Origin: JAFNAG01 sp963824985
Lineage (GTDB): Bacteria; Acidobacteriota; UBA6911
DNA: 64,000 bases
Reading direction: 5' to 3'
Assembly (NCBI GenBank): GCA_963824985.1
Contig: CAWGRQ010000044.1
Location: forward strand, 17,064 to 81,063
The notes under the pieces were generated by a model that saw nothing but the letters and a program-made list of their open reading frames with translations, was not told the origin of the DNA and searched no databases. Within the stretch, counting starts at the first letter, position 1. Each line of letters starts with the position of its first letter. Positions 55,416-64,000 of this stretch are shown one piece after another. Position numbers and translations under genes: made by a program.

Positions 55416-57349
55416 AGCGCGAACCCCAGCTCAAATCCCTCGCGGATGGCGTCGGCCAGGCTGCGTGGCTTGGAGGCATCCCCGATCACATGAACGGGCA
55501 CCCCGGCCGGCCGCAGGGAATCGGCCAGCTCGCGGCGCGGCTGCACGCCGCAGGCCAACACCACGCTGTCGACGGGTGAGATCTCCCCGGTCACCCCCCC
55601 GCGGTCATAGGCAACCCGGCCGGACTCGATGCATACGACCCTGGTCTGCGTTAGGATTTCCACGCCGGCGCGGACCAAACGCTCCACCAGCAGTCGCCTG
55701 GTCCACGCGGCCAGTTCGCCGGCCACATCGGGCAGCATCTCCACGATCGTTACCCGCTTGCCCTGAGCGGCCAGGTACTCGGCGGTTTCGCAGCCCACAT
55801 CGCCGCCGCCCACGATAACCACCCGCTGGCCTACCTGCGTTCGGGTCGACAGCACGTCCCAGGCGGTCACAGCATGTTTCGCGGCGCCGGGAATGTTCGG
55901 CACCAGGGGCCGGCCACCCGTCGCGACCACCACGGCGTCCGGCGATTCCTGCGCTACCAACTCCGGAGTGACCCGGCAATGCAGGCGCACGTCTACGCCC
56001 AGTCTGGCTACCTGTCCTTCGAGGTAATGGGTCAGCTTCTCGATGTCGGACTTGTGCGGCGGCACCGCTGCCAGCTTGAGTTGGCCCCCCAGGGACTCAT
56101 CCTCTTCGCAAAGGATCACCCGATGCCCTCTCAGCGCCGCCACGCGAGCGACCTCCAGCGCGGCCGGCCCGCCGCCGGCCACCAGGATCTTCCGCGGAGT
56201 GTGCGCCGGCGACAGGCGAAACATGGACTCGCGACCTACGGAGGCGTTGACCACGCAGCCCATATCCAGTTGGCGCAGGATACGGCCGTGGCACTCCGGC
56301 CGATTGCACGTCAGGCACGGTCGAATATCGTCCAGGCGACCCTCCGCGGCCTTCAGCGCCCACTCAGGATCGGCGATGAGGCCCCGGCCCACAGCGATGA
56401 GGTCGGCTTTGCCCTGGGCGAGGATGCGTTCGGCCAGCAGCGGGTCGTGGATCTTTCCCACGGCGATCACCGGCACCTCGACCACTGCTTTGATCGCCGC
56501 TGCGAAGGGCACCAGCGTCGCTGGCAAGTCGGACATGGACGGCACACTGAGCGCAAAGCTCTCGCCAATGCCCGCGCTGACATCGATGGCGGCCGCCCCT
56601 GCCTGCTCCAGCATAACGGCGATGGCGCAGGCTTCGGCAAGTTCCAGGCTCGCCGGCACGCCATCGTCAGCGTTGAGACGGCAGAGGATCGGCAGCGCAT
56701 CGCCCGTGGTCTCACGCACCCGTTGCAGCACCTGCAGGGGGAAGAGGGACCGGCCGGCGAGATCGCCGCCGTACGCGTCGGTGCGTCGATTGAACAGTGG
56801 CGAGAGGAACTGATTGAGCAGGTAGCCGTGCGCCATGTGCAGCTCGACCGCGTCGAAGCCGGCCTCGGCTGCCCGCCGGGCCGCCTCACAGAAGGCCTGG
56901 GTGACCTGGCCGATCTGCTCCACGGTCAACTCCCGCGGCGTCTCGCGCCCGACCATGGGAACCGCCGATGGCGCGACCAGGGGCCTTCGTGTGAAGGCGT
57001 AGCTGGTCTGTCCTCCGGCGTGGGCCAGTTGGATGGCCACTTTGGCCCCGGCCGCGTGCACTTGCCGAACCAGGTCGCGCAGGCCCGGCACAAACGCGTC
57101 GTCCCAGATGCCAAGGGGATACAGGGAGCTGATCGCCTCCATGGTGATGCTGGCGAAGGGAACGATGATCAGTCCGACGCCACCGCGAGCCCGTTCTACG
57201 AAGTAATCGGTGAAGCGCTGGGTCACGGCGCCGCCGAACGTGGTGTACCGGGTTCCCATGGGCGGCATGACGATGCGATTCTTCAGCCGCATGTTGCCAA
57301 TGGCAATCGGAGAGAAAAGATGCTCTGTCGTGTTTCGCCATAACCTCAA
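55412..57349 (-). CDS. NADH:flavin oxidoreductase (OYE TIM barrel + FeS + FAD/NAD domain)
   Basis: A 645-residue multidomain oxidoreductase related to 2,4-dienoyl-CoA reductase FadH and trimethylamine dehydrogenase. Residues 10-330 form the FMN-binding OYE barrel (LKNRIVMPPMGTRYTTFGGA, VELHMAHGYLLNQFLSPLFN). The FeS Cys are C345, C348, C353 and C365; the spacing C-x2-C-x4-C differs by one residue from the usual C-x2-C-x3-C. Residues 385-640 bind FAD and NAD(P)H (KILVAGGGPAALEVARVAA, VVIVGGGDVGCETAEYLAAQ). TTG 57349 opens the frame, but ATG 57341 in another frame has a better context, so a small N-terminal indel is possible. Confidence 0.88.
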   Translation of the reverse strand: MRLWRNTTEHLFSPIAIGNMRLKNRIVMPPMGTRYTTFGGAVTQRFTDYFVERARGGVGLIIVPFASITMEAISSLYPLGIWDDAFVPGLRDLVRQVHAAGAKVAIQLAHAGGQTSYAFTRRPLVAPSAVPMVGRETPRELTVEQIGQVTQAFCEAARRAAEAGFDAVELHMAHGYLLNQFLSPLFNRRTDAYGGDLAGRSLFPLQVLQRVRETTGDALPILCRLNADDGVPASLELAEACAIAVMLEQAGAAAIDVSAGIGESFALSVPSMSDLPATLVPFAAAIKAVVEVPVIAVGKIHDPLLAERILAQGKADLIAVGRGLIADPEWALKAAEGRLDDIRPCLTCNRPECHGRILRQLDMGCVVNASVGRESMFRLSPAHTPRKILVAGGGPAALEVARVAALRGHRVILCEEDESLGGQLKLAAVPPHKSDIEKLTHYLEGQVARLGVDVRLHCRVTPELVAQESPDAVVVATGGRPLVPNIPGAAKHAVTAWDVLSTRTQVGQRVVIVGGGDVGCETAEYLAAQGKRVTIVEMLPDVAGELAAWTRRLLVERLVRAGVEILTQTRVVCIESGRVAYDRGGVTGEISPVDSVVLACGVQPRRELADSLRPAGVPVHVIGDASKPRSLADAIREGFELGFAL

Positions 57350-57383
57350 TCACCTGGCCCGCGCTTCCGCTGAGGCGAGTAGT

Positions 57384-58143
57384 TTAGATCACCGACCTGG
57401 GAATAGCCAGACTGTCGAAACCCTTGACCACGGAATCAATGACCCGCTGGCCATCGGACATGGCAAAGACGCGATGGCCGGGCAGCAGAACATCCACGCC
57501 CAGCCTCGCCATGCGCCGGACGCTGGAGCGATAGGCGTCCAGGTCGGTCCCCGGGGCATTCAGCAGACTGATCCAGCCGACCTGACCCGCGACCGGACAA
57601 TACTGGATGGTATCGCCGCTGAAGAGCACCCGCTTCCCGTCCAGGGTCATCAGCAGGCAGACGGACCCCGGGCTGTGCCCGGGCGTGGCGATGACCTGCA
57701 GCGAATGACGGCCCACCGGGATGCACATCGCCGTCGCGGAGACGCTGGTCCACAACGCAAGGGCTAAGGGTGTAGCCCGGTGGATAGATGCCGGAGGGCA
57801 GGGCCACGTTCAACCCGCTGAGCTCGGCGTCGGCGGTTTCGACCAGGGCTGCCTCGGCCTCCGCGACCAGGACACGGCACCCAAGGCGATCTCTGAGAGC
57901 CGCCGCGCCGCCGCCGTGATCTGCGTGGGCATGGGTAAGCACGACGGTGCGTATCCGATTGGTGGCGATGCCGTGGGCGGCAATGTTGCGCAGCAGCGGC
58001 TCGATGTCCACGCCGGAACCGGCGTCGATCAGGGCTGCTTCGTCGCCGCCATCCACCAGGTAGATGTGGCAATCGTAGAAGTCGGAGATGCCGATGCCGG
58101 TCCGACCGCTGCCCACAAGGTAGATATCTCTAAGGAGTTGCAT
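57384..58143 (-). CDS. Metallo-beta-lactamase-fold hydrolase (one frameshift)
   Basis: An MBL-fold protein of about 250 residues. The N-terminal piece (ATG 58143) has DCHIYLVDGGDEAALIDAGS and the zinc motif VVLTHAHADHGGGAAAL (HxHxDH). The C-terminal piece in the next frame starts about 57730: GRHSLQVIATPGHSPGSVCL, VLFSGDTIQYCPVAGQVGW, VDVLLPGHRVFAMSDGQR. A single indel between about 57720 and 57775 separates them. Likely a small-molecule thioester or lactone hydrolase; the substrate is unknown. Confidence 0.82.
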
Positions 58144-58212
58144 AGTTGTTCTCACGGCCAAACGGCGGATCCCGACGGGGCACAGGGGTCCGGCGATTCG
58201 GCCTTCTAGCTT

Positions 58213-59028
58213 CTAGCGCATTCTCGGATCCAGGACATCCCGCAGGCCATCGCCTACCAGATTGAAGGCCAGCACCGCCAGCATGATGGCAATTCCCGGG
58301 AAGATGGAGATCCAGGGCGCCAGTTGCAGGTAGGTGCGGCCTTCGTTGAGGGTCGTTCCCCAGGACGGTGTGGGAGGCTGAGTTCCCAATCCCAGGTAAC
58401 TCAAGGAGGCCTCCGTCAAGATGGCGTAGGCAATGGTGACTGAAGCCTGGACAATAATGGGAGACAAGACATTGGGAAAGACATGGCGAAGCAGGATGCG
58501 CCCACTGCTAGCCCCGATCACTCGTGCGGCCTGGACGTACTCCTTCTCGCGCTCAGCCAGGACGGGTGCTCGAACCACCCGCGCGAAAAAGGGCGTATAG
58601 ACGATAGCGATGGCCACAATGGCGTTCTCAATTCCCGGCCCCAGCATAGCCGCGATGGCTATCGCCAGAAACAGGACGGGGAAGCTGAAGAAGACGTCCA
58701 TGATCCGGCTGATGACCAGGTCCGAGATGCCGCCAAAATAACCGGATATCAGCCCCAGCACGGTGCCGACGATCAGGGCAACGGCTACGGATGAGAACGC
58801 AACGCCCAGGGAAATGCGGGAGCCGTAGATCACCCGGCTCAGGAGATCGCGGCCATAGCGATCCGTGCCGAACGGGTCCTGGGGATTGGGTGGCTGCAGA
58901 GCTGACCCCACGTTCACCGCCAGCGGGTCCTTCGGCGCGACGACACCGGCGAAGAGCGCCAAGAAGATCAAGACCAGGGCCATAATGAGCCCTGCGACCA
59001 CCAGTCGGTTGCGTCCAAGGACTCTCAT
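58213..59028 (-). CDS. ABC transporter permease, DppC/OppC family
   Basis: A 271-residue permease with about six membrane segments. The N-terminal OppC segment is LVVAGLIMALVLIFLALFAG, with DPFGTDRYGRDLLSRVIYGS after it. The EAA loop contacting the ATPase is YVQAARVIGASSGRILLRHV. It is the second permease; no ATPase (DppD/F) gene follows within the window, so the ATPase must be elsewhere or shared. It lies 42 nt downstream of the other permease gene. Confidence 0.93.
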   Translation of the reverse strand: MRVLGRNRLVVAGLIMALVLIFLALFAGVVAPKDPLAVNVGSALQPPNPQDPFGTDRYGRDLLSRVIYGSRISLGVAFSSVAVALIVGTVLGLISGYFGGISDLVISRIMDVFFSFPVLFLAIAIAAMLGPGIENAIVAIAIVYTPFFARVVRAPVLAEREKEYVQAARVIGASSGRILLRHVFPNVLSPIIVQASVTIAYAILTEASLSYLGLGTQPPTPSWGTTLNEGRTYLQLAPWISIFPGIAIMLAVLAFNLVGDGLRDVLDPRMR

Positions 59029-59070
59029 GGTGTGAATACCGTAAGAGCAATGCTGCGACGAGTGCGTCGG

Positions 59071-60021
59071 CTAGGCATACCGTATCCTCGGATCCAAGAA
59101 TGCGTACAGGAGATCTACAAACAGATTCACACCCATGATCATGATGGCAATGACCAGCGTGGTCCCTTGCACCGTTGGGTAGTCGCGCTGGTAGATAGCG
59201 GAGAGGACCAAACGGCCAACACCGGGCAGCGAGAACACCTCTTCCACCACCACCGTGCCACCCAGCAAGTAGCCGATCTGCAACCCGGCCACAGTGACCA
59301 CGGGAATCATGGCGTTCTTCAAGGCATGGCCGATCAGGACAACTCGTTCCGCCAGGCCCTTGGCTCGGGCGGTGCGGATGTACTCCTGGCGCATCACGTC
59401 GAGCATGCAGGACCGGGTCATGCGCATGATCACCGCCGCGCTTGCCGTTCCCAGGCAGAAGCCGGGCAGCAGCATCATGTTCATGTTCGCCGCCAGATCC
59501 TTGGTTGGATCGACCCATGTCAGTGGTGGTGCCCAACGGAAAGCAAGCGAAAGGATCAGAATGAACATCGTTCCCTGCCAGAAGACAGGGATCGAGAGTC
59601 CCACGAGAGAGAGGATGCGCGCGGCGCCATCTATGGGCTTGTTCTGCTTAAGAGCGGATACGACGCCCAATGGAACGCCAACGAGGGTAGCGACCAGGAT
59701 GGCGATGCCGGTCAGCTCCAGGGTCACGGGCAAGCGCGACATGATGTACTCGGTGACGGGCACGGACGTGCGCCAGGAAACCCCCATATCACCCGTTAGC
59801 ACCCGGGTGATCCACTGGTAGTACTGCACGTATACGGGCTGATCCAGGCCAAAATAGCGCCTCAGGCTCTCCACCGTCTCATACGAAGTGAGGGCCTCGG
59901 TACCCATCATCTGCGATACGATGGTGCCGGGGATCAGGCGGACGAGCAGGAAGACGATGACCGTCACCCCGAAGAGGGTGAGGGACATGGCCAGAATGCG
60001 ATTCGCCAGGTACTTCGACAT
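59071..60021 (-). CDS. ABC transporter permease, DppB/OppB family
   Basis: A 316-residue permease. The N-terminus YLANRILAMSLTLFGVTVIV is typical of OppB, and the EAA loop is YIRTARAKGLAERVVLIGHA with LKNAMIPVVTVAGLQIGYLL following. It starts at ATG 60021, 78 nt after the binding-protein gene, with a 12-bp hairpin in the gap. Confidence 0.93.
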   Translation of the reverse strand: MSKYLANRILAMSLTLFGVTVIVFLLVRLIPGTIVSQMMGTEALTSYETVESLRRYFGLDQPVYVQYYQWITRVLTGDMGVSWRTSVPVTEYIMSRLPVTLELTGIAILVATLVGVPLGVVSALKQNKPIDGAARILSLVGLSIPVFWQGTMFILILSLAFRWAPPLTWVDPTKDLAANMNMMLLPGFCLGTASAAVIMRMTRSCMLDVMRQEYIRTARAKGLAERVVLIGHALKNAMIPVVTVAGLQIGYLLGGTVVVEEVFSLPGVGRLVLSAIYQRDYPTVQGTTLVIAIMIMGVNLFVDLLYAFLDPRIRYA

Positions 60022-60043
60022 GGGATGATCCTGCACCAGGGTG

Positions 60044-60074
60044 GGCATAGAGGGCTTGAATCGCCCTCTATGCC
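60044..60074 (-). promoter_or_regulatory. Intercistronic hairpin between binding-protein and permease genes
   Basis: GGCATAGAGGGC (60044-60055) pairs perfectly over 12 bp with GCCCTCTATGCC (60063-60074), loop TTGAATC. There is no T run after it on the minus strand. Hairpins at this position in transporter operons commonly protect the upstream transcript and raise binding protein over permeases. Confidence 0.65.
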
Positions 60075-60099
60075 TTTGCGTGAACCCAGGGATCGGTGA

Positions 60100-61701
60100 C
60101 TACTTGTCCAGCCAGGTATCCTTGAGGCCATAGTACCAACCGCCGGGGTGCTGCACGTAGCCCTTCACGGACTTCTGCATTACGTTCAGAAGGTCCGCCG
60201 AGTAGAGCGGTACCATGATCGGATCCTCGGCGATCAGCTTCTGAAGCTGGTCGTAGAAGGGCTTTCGCTGGGCAGGGTCAACCGTGGAGCGCCCCTTGTC
60301 CAGCAGGCTATCCGCAGTGGCGTTCTTCCAGCGCCGGAAGTCCGCACCCTTGGGCTGCGAATGGAAGTGCCGGTAGTAGAGCAGGTCCGGATCCATGAAA
60401 CCGCCCCAGGCGTTCAGCGTGACCGGTTCGCGGTAGGCGCGCCAGTCTTCGATCCAGACGCCCAGGTCGACCGTCTCGATGATGACATTGATGCCGACAT
60501 CCTTAAGGTTCGCGGCGATGACCGGTGCGTTGGCGGCCATGGTAGCGTACCCGGCGATAAGGCGAAGCTTCATGTCAAAGCCATTGGGATACCCTGCCTC
60601 GGCCAGCAGTTGCTTGGCTTTCGCCACATCGCGTTTCTGGTTGGGCAGTTGATCCGAGGGAACGAACCAGTACTTCATGGCGGGCGGGATGCCGCCACCC
60701 ACCAATTGACCCAGGCCCAGGATTCCGGCCTGCATGATCGCCGGCTTGTCCAGTGCCAAAAGGATGGCCTGGCGGACCTTCACGTCGCTGATGGGTTTGA
60801 TGTCCGCGGGAAGCTCCAGCGTGTCGATCTTGATTGCCGGTGTCCGCGATGCGACCAGATTCGGGTCGTCCTTAACCGTCAAGTAGTTCTTCGCATCCTC
60901 GATGGCGAGGAAACTGACGGTGCCGGCCCGCAGACCGGCGATGGCGGTCTGTTCGTCGGGCACAACCTGGATGGTGATCGTGTCGAGGTAGGGCTTGCCC
61001 TTTTCCCAGTAGTCGGGGAACTTCTTCAGCGTAAGCCTTTGCGCCGCGACGAATTCCTGCACCATGAAAGGTCCGGTCCCCACATCGATGCGGCGCAGCG
61101 TGTCACCGGTCGGCGCGCTGTCCTTCGGGATGACGGCGTTGTAACGACCGCCGAGATTGACCAGGAACGGTCCGGTCGGCTCGGTCAGCGTGATCTTGAC
61201 GGTGGCCGGGTCTACCACTTCAACCGTCTTGATCATCACCAGGTCACCGCGCCCTGCCGAGCCCACCTTCTCATCCAGCACGCGGTCAAGGCTGTACTTT
61301 ACGTCTTCGGCCACCATTACCTTGCCGTTGTGGAACTTGACGCCTTGGCGCAGCTTGAAGGTGTAGACGAGCCCGTCGGGGGAGATAGTCCAGGATTCCG
61401 CCAACTGCGGCTTGACGACCACGTCGTTGTCAACCCAGGTCAGGTTCTCGTAGATCAGGGCCTTGCGACGATGCCAGGCGTCGGCCGCTTCCAGGTGCGG
61501 CTCCAGGCTGGGAACATCGACTGACGTGGCGAAGACCAGGGCGCCGCCGGACTTGGGCCCTGCCGGGGTGGGGGCGACCGGCGCCTTGGTAGGCTGGACG
61601 GCCGTGGGCGGCACCGCCGTCGGCGTGGCCGGGGTCGTGCAAGCTCCGACCATGCTGGCAAGCATGGCCAGAATGGTCACCAGTAAGACCAGCTTTCTCA
61701 T
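60100..61701 (-). CDS. Solute-binding lipoprotein, peptide/nickel family 5
   Basis: A 533-residue extracytoplasmic binding protein (SBP_bac_5). The signal ends in a lipobox (ASMVGAC) followed by a Thr/Pro/Ala-rich linker typical of Chloroflexota-type lipoproteins. Core motifs: SLEPHLEAADAWHRRKALIY, WTISPDGLVYTFKLRQGVKF, and later VKVRQAILLALDKPAI and YPNGFDMKLRLI. Despite the family name, members also bind oligosaccharides and glycosides. RBS AAGGAGGAAACTGG is strong. Confidence 0.92.
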   Translation of the reverse strand: MRKLVLLVTILAMLASMVGACTTPATPTAVPPTAVQPTKAPVAPTPAGPKSGGALVFATSVDVPSLEPHLEAADAWHRRKALIYENLTWVDNDVVVKPQLAESWTISPDGLVYTFKLRQGVKFHNGKVMVAEDVKYSLDRVLDEKVGSAGRGDLVMIKTVEVVDPATVKITLTEPTGPFLVNLGGRYNAVIPKDSAPTGDTLRRIDVGTGPFMVQEFVAAQRLTLKKFPDYWEKGKPYLDTITIQVVPDEQTAIAGLRAGTVSFLAIEDAKNYLTVKDDPNLVASRTPAIKIDTLELPADIKPISDVKVRQAILLALDKPAIMQAGILGLGQLVGGGIPPAMKYWFVPSDQLPNQKRDVAKAKQLLAEAGYPNGFDMKLRLIAGYATMAANAPVIAANLKDVGINVIIETVDLGVWIEDWRAYREPVTLNAWGGFMDPDLLYYRHFHSQPKGADFRRWKNATADSLLDKGRSTVDPAQRKPFYDQLQKLIAEDPIMVPLYSADLLNVMQKSVKGYVQHPGGWYYGLKDTWLDK

Positions 61702-61776
61702 TCCAGTTTCCTCCTTGAGCTGAAAAGATGGGAGCTTCCCTCGCCGGGGTGAGCAGGAGTGTTTCCGTCTTGCGCC

Positions 61777-63100
61777 CTATTGAACCTGGACAGTGGCGTG
61801 ACTCTCACCTCCCTTTGCCTCGGCCACATAGGGGACCGTCTCACCGCCATGGGTGATCACGGCCACCTTGGCATCCTGGCCATGTTCTGCGAACGCTGCC
61901 TCCAAAGCCTGCGCCAGGCTGTTGCAGTGGGAGAAGCCCATGCGGCGGACGTCGGCCTCCCGCAAGCCTTCAGAGACGATGGTCACCTTGGCCCTTTGCT
62001 TCACGTATGCCACCTTGGCGCAAACGGCGGCGGCGATGGGATCGTCTACCTGCCCGGCAGCGATGCGCCGCTGCAGATCCGGGGGATCCATGGCCAGATA
62101 CTCCGTCTGCAGGGGGTGCGTAACGCCCACGCCCTCGGGGCATGGGGTAACCAGAATGATCGACCCGCCTGCCGCGATGATGCGATCGGCGGCGAAGATG
62201 CCCTTGCCGGCTTGCCAGAACTCCAGGAAGGCCGGGTAGGAATTGGCCACAACGATAGGGTAGGGATGCGAGACCGCGACACCATAGATCTCGAAGGCTG
62301 CACCCTGGGCTGCCCTTTGGGCCTGGCGATGATCGCCGCAGAACACCCGGTAGAGCCGATGGTCGCGGGTGAGCACGGTATCGACGATGAAGTCCAGACC
62401 TACGGTATCGGCCAGGCTTTCCAGGCTGCGACGGGCGGGCATGTTGTCGCGGCCCAGGCAGTTGATGGGGTCGTCAGCCCCTACCAGGTGGAAGGCGGCC
62501 ACGGTCTTGGCGCCGGCGACGCCCGGGTACAGGATCTTGGCGCCGCCAGCCCAGCCGACGTGCGGATGGGGCACCACGTTGCCGATGCCCATGACGAAGT
62601 CGGCCTCTGCCACGGCGCGGTTGAGCCAGACCTCGATGCCCTCTGCCGTCGTGCCCAGTTTGACCAGCGCGGCCGGGTCATCAGCAGCGATGGCAGGTCA
62701 CCGCGAAACGGCGCGCTACCTCCGCTCCCACCTTGGTGACGATCTCCTCCTGAGTCATCAGACGGTGTGTTCCTGAGGCAATGAGGATCTGTACTCTCGC
62801 CTCAGGAACGCCGGCACGCTTCAATCGATCCAGGACGTGCGGGAGGATCGACCCGCACCGGCGTGGGACGGGTGTTGTCGTCAGCCAGGATCAGGACGCG
62901 ATCACCGGGCCGCACCGCCTGCTCGAGTGGCAGCTTGCCCAGAGGAGCGTCCAGCGCGGCCGCGATCAGCGATCCGCGTCAACGCGCGGCCGCGGCTTCC
63001 CGGGGGGAGATCACCTCCCCCAGGTTCTTTCGGGCCAACGTCAAGCGAGACGGAGCTAGTGTGGTGTATAGGGAAGCGTAACGGTGACGGTGTCTGCCAT
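61777..63100 (-). CDS. LarA-like nickel-pincer racemase/epimerase family protein 2 (frameshifted)
   Basis: A second LarA/DUF2088 protein. ATG 63100 (AGGAGACG upstream) opens MADTVTVTLPY. Other frames carry VRPGDRVLILADDNTRPTP, HVLDRLKRAGVPEARVQILI, ASGTHRLMTQEEIVTKVG; the long intact C-terminal part has VVPHPHVGWAGGAKILYPGV, SYPAFLEFWQAGKGIFAADR and VTHPLQTEYLAMDPPDLQRR. Indels near 63060, 62970, 62845 and 62690 interrupt the N-terminal half. GG-x-K-x-x-x-PG is the Lys region of the cofactor site. It overlaps nothing and precedes the transporter genes. Confidence 0.75.
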
Positions 63101-63106
63101 CGTCTC

Positions 63107-63860
63107 CTACAGGTGCTTGACGCGCCCGGCGTAGTCGGCGAAGTATTGGCGGTTGGCCTCGTCGCCGCCGGGGGCATTGGCGCTCTTCCAAACGGGCGGT
63201 TTGACACCCAGCTTGACCAAATGCTCCACGGCAGCAATGACGATGGAGTGCAGGATGAAGGCATTGGTGATGGTGGAACCAGGGCCTACCTTCTGATCGC
63301 AACCCTCGAATGGTCACCAGCGCCTCACCGACCGGAACCTTGTCGTCGATGTACAGATCGGCGATTCGATAGAGGTCTTTGTTGGACGGATGCCGGGCAG
63401 GGTGGCCAGCCGGGATGCCCTTGGAGCACTCCGGCGAGGTTACGGCGATGACCGTGAGGCCGCGTTCCTTGGCGTCCATAGCGGCGTCTATGGTGGCGGA
63501 ATTGATGCCGTTGGCATTGACGACCAGAATAACGTCGCCCGCCTGCAGGCCGTAGGTATCCAGAACCCCTTTGACCCAACCGGACGCTCGCTCGACCTTC
63601 GTGGAACGACGCGCCCCGAAGGACAAGGAGACGCCGGGTTCCAGGATGGCGTTGACGGGAACGAGCCCGCCGGCGCGCCAGAAGATCTCCTCGCCGGCGA
63701 TGTAGGAGTGCCCGCCGGTGCCGAATACGTGGAGCAATCGGCCCTTGGCGATGCTCTCGGCGATCAAGCGGCCCGCTTCCCGGATCTTGGCCGTTTCAGT
63801 GGCCTTGATTCGGCCCAGGTCGCCCACGATGGCCTGGTAGTACGTCTCCAAGTGATCCAT
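63107..63860 (-). CDS. SIS-domain sugar isomerase-like protein (frameshifted near the end)
   Basis: A SIS (phosphosugar-binding) protein of about 250 residues. ATG 63860 (GGAGGTGACC upstream). GRLLHVFGTGGHSYIAGEEI is the SIS phosphosugar loop, then AGDVILVVNANGINSATIDA and LTVIAVTSPECSKGIPAGHP. The last about 70 residues (TITNAFILHSIVIAAVEHLV-type) follow after an indel near 63293. Related UPF0309-type proteins sit with sugar transporters. It ends 6 nt before LarA-like protein 2. Confidence 0.8.
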
Positions 63861-63887
63861 GGTCACCTCCAATGGGTGATTTCGGCC

Positions 63888-64000
63888 TCAGGCCAGTGTT
63901 GCCCCGCACGATTCACGGACTATCAAGGGACACGGTAGTCTGATGTGCTGGGGACGAACACGCTTTCCCTCGATGCGTCCCAGCAGCAATTGGATGGCGG
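63888..64000 (-). CDS. LacI-family transcriptional regulator, C-terminal end (partial)
   Basis: The last about 36 residues of a LacI/GalR regulator read AIQLLLGRIEGKRVRPQHIR, then LPCPLIVRESCGATLA, the usual C-terminal pattern. The gene continues past the window end. It is upstream of the SIS gene on the same strand and is the natural candidate repressor of the cassette. Confidence 0.75.
   Translation of the reverse strand, partial: AIQLLLGRIEGKRVRPQHIRLPCPLIVRESCGATLA

Noticed and set aside
55874..57343. Open frame of nearly 490 codons antisense to the OYE-type oxidoreductase.
   Set aside because: The minus-strand protein is intact with FMN, FeS and FAD motifs; the antisense frame is rich in His, Gln and Arg as expected of a shadow.
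60148..61524. Open frame of nearly 460 codons antisense to the solute-binding protein.
   Set aside because: No motif, no plausible start signal; the minus-strand lipoprotein explains the region.
1..64000. CRISPR arrays, tRNA or rRNA genes, integrases and phage genes.
   Set aside because: None could be recognised on either strand.

Overview
The window looks like two unrelated blocks joined near position 43,050. The left block (1-43,043) is a large flagellar and chemosensory-type locus of a diderm bacterium: it has P-ring (FlgI) and L-ring (FlgH, lipoprotein) genes, FlhF/FlhG, FlbD, FliW-CsrA and a sigma-28 factor. The gene set would suit Acidobacteriota or another deep-branching Gram-negative phylum, but I cannot fix the phylum from sequence alone. 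The right block (about 43,050-64,000) is a carbohydrate/amino-sugar catabolic locus. Its solute-binding lipoprotein has a Thr/Pro/Ala-rich linker after the lipobox, a style typical of Chloroflexota. The join lies at the start of fliL, where the C-terminal end of an aminotransferase begins abruptly, so a chimeric contig is the leading explanation.

Layout of the left block. Positions 1-3,711 (+) hold the end of an HD-GYP protein, a tandem GNAT protein and a penicillin-acylase-type hydrolase, followed by a 264-bp MITE-like element with 31-bp inverted ends. Next come motB, motA and flbD (-). A seven-gene nonulosonic-acid-type sugar cluster (6,051-12,659, -) follows: cytidylyltransferase, DegT aminotransferase, nucleotidyltransferase, ATP-grasp, NeuB-type synthase, HAD phosphatase and PseG-like protein. 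A divergent intergenic region then leads to flagellin, flaG, fliD, fliS, a small coiled-coil gene and a Maf flagellin glycosyltransferase (+, 13,927-19,644). The rest of the block is on the minus strand: csrA, fliW, flgL, flgK, flgN, a small ORF, flgM, flgJ-M23, flgI, flgH, flgA, flgG, flgF, a DUF2802-like gene, an HDOD gene, fliN/fliY, fliM, fliA, flhG, flhF, flhA, flhB, fliR, fliQ, fliP, fliO, fliN and fliL.

Layout of the right block. An aminotransferase tail and a URO-D-family gene (+) are followed by a long minus-strand series. Read in the direction of transcription, this runs: LacI-type regulator (partial), SIS sugar isomerase, LarA-like protein 2, dipeptide-type ABC transporter (binding protein, two permeases), MBL hydrolase, FMN/FeS/FAD oxidoreductase, M20 peptidase, NagA, NagB, aldo/keto reductase, HAD hydrolase, LarA-like protein 1, 6-phosphogluconate dehydrogenase, PPi-dependent phosphofructokinase and mannonate-oxidoreductase-like SDR. 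It ends at an intrinsic terminator.

How the genes fit together. The sugar cluster plausibly makes an activated nonulosonic acid that Maf attaches to flagellin. Flagellin appears to be transcribed from a sigma-28 promoter, and its Shine-Dalgarno sequence sits in the hexaloop of a small hairpin, an ideal CsrA target, with CsrA and its antagonist FliW encoded nearby. On the right, the cassette suggests uptake, deacetylation, deamination and epimerisation of an unknown amino-sugar or sugar-acid compound feeding central sugar phosphate metabolism. Many genes in 32.9-40.3 kb and 43.2-50.8 kb are broken by single-base indels, mostly insertions, that look like uncorrected sequencing errors rather than decay.
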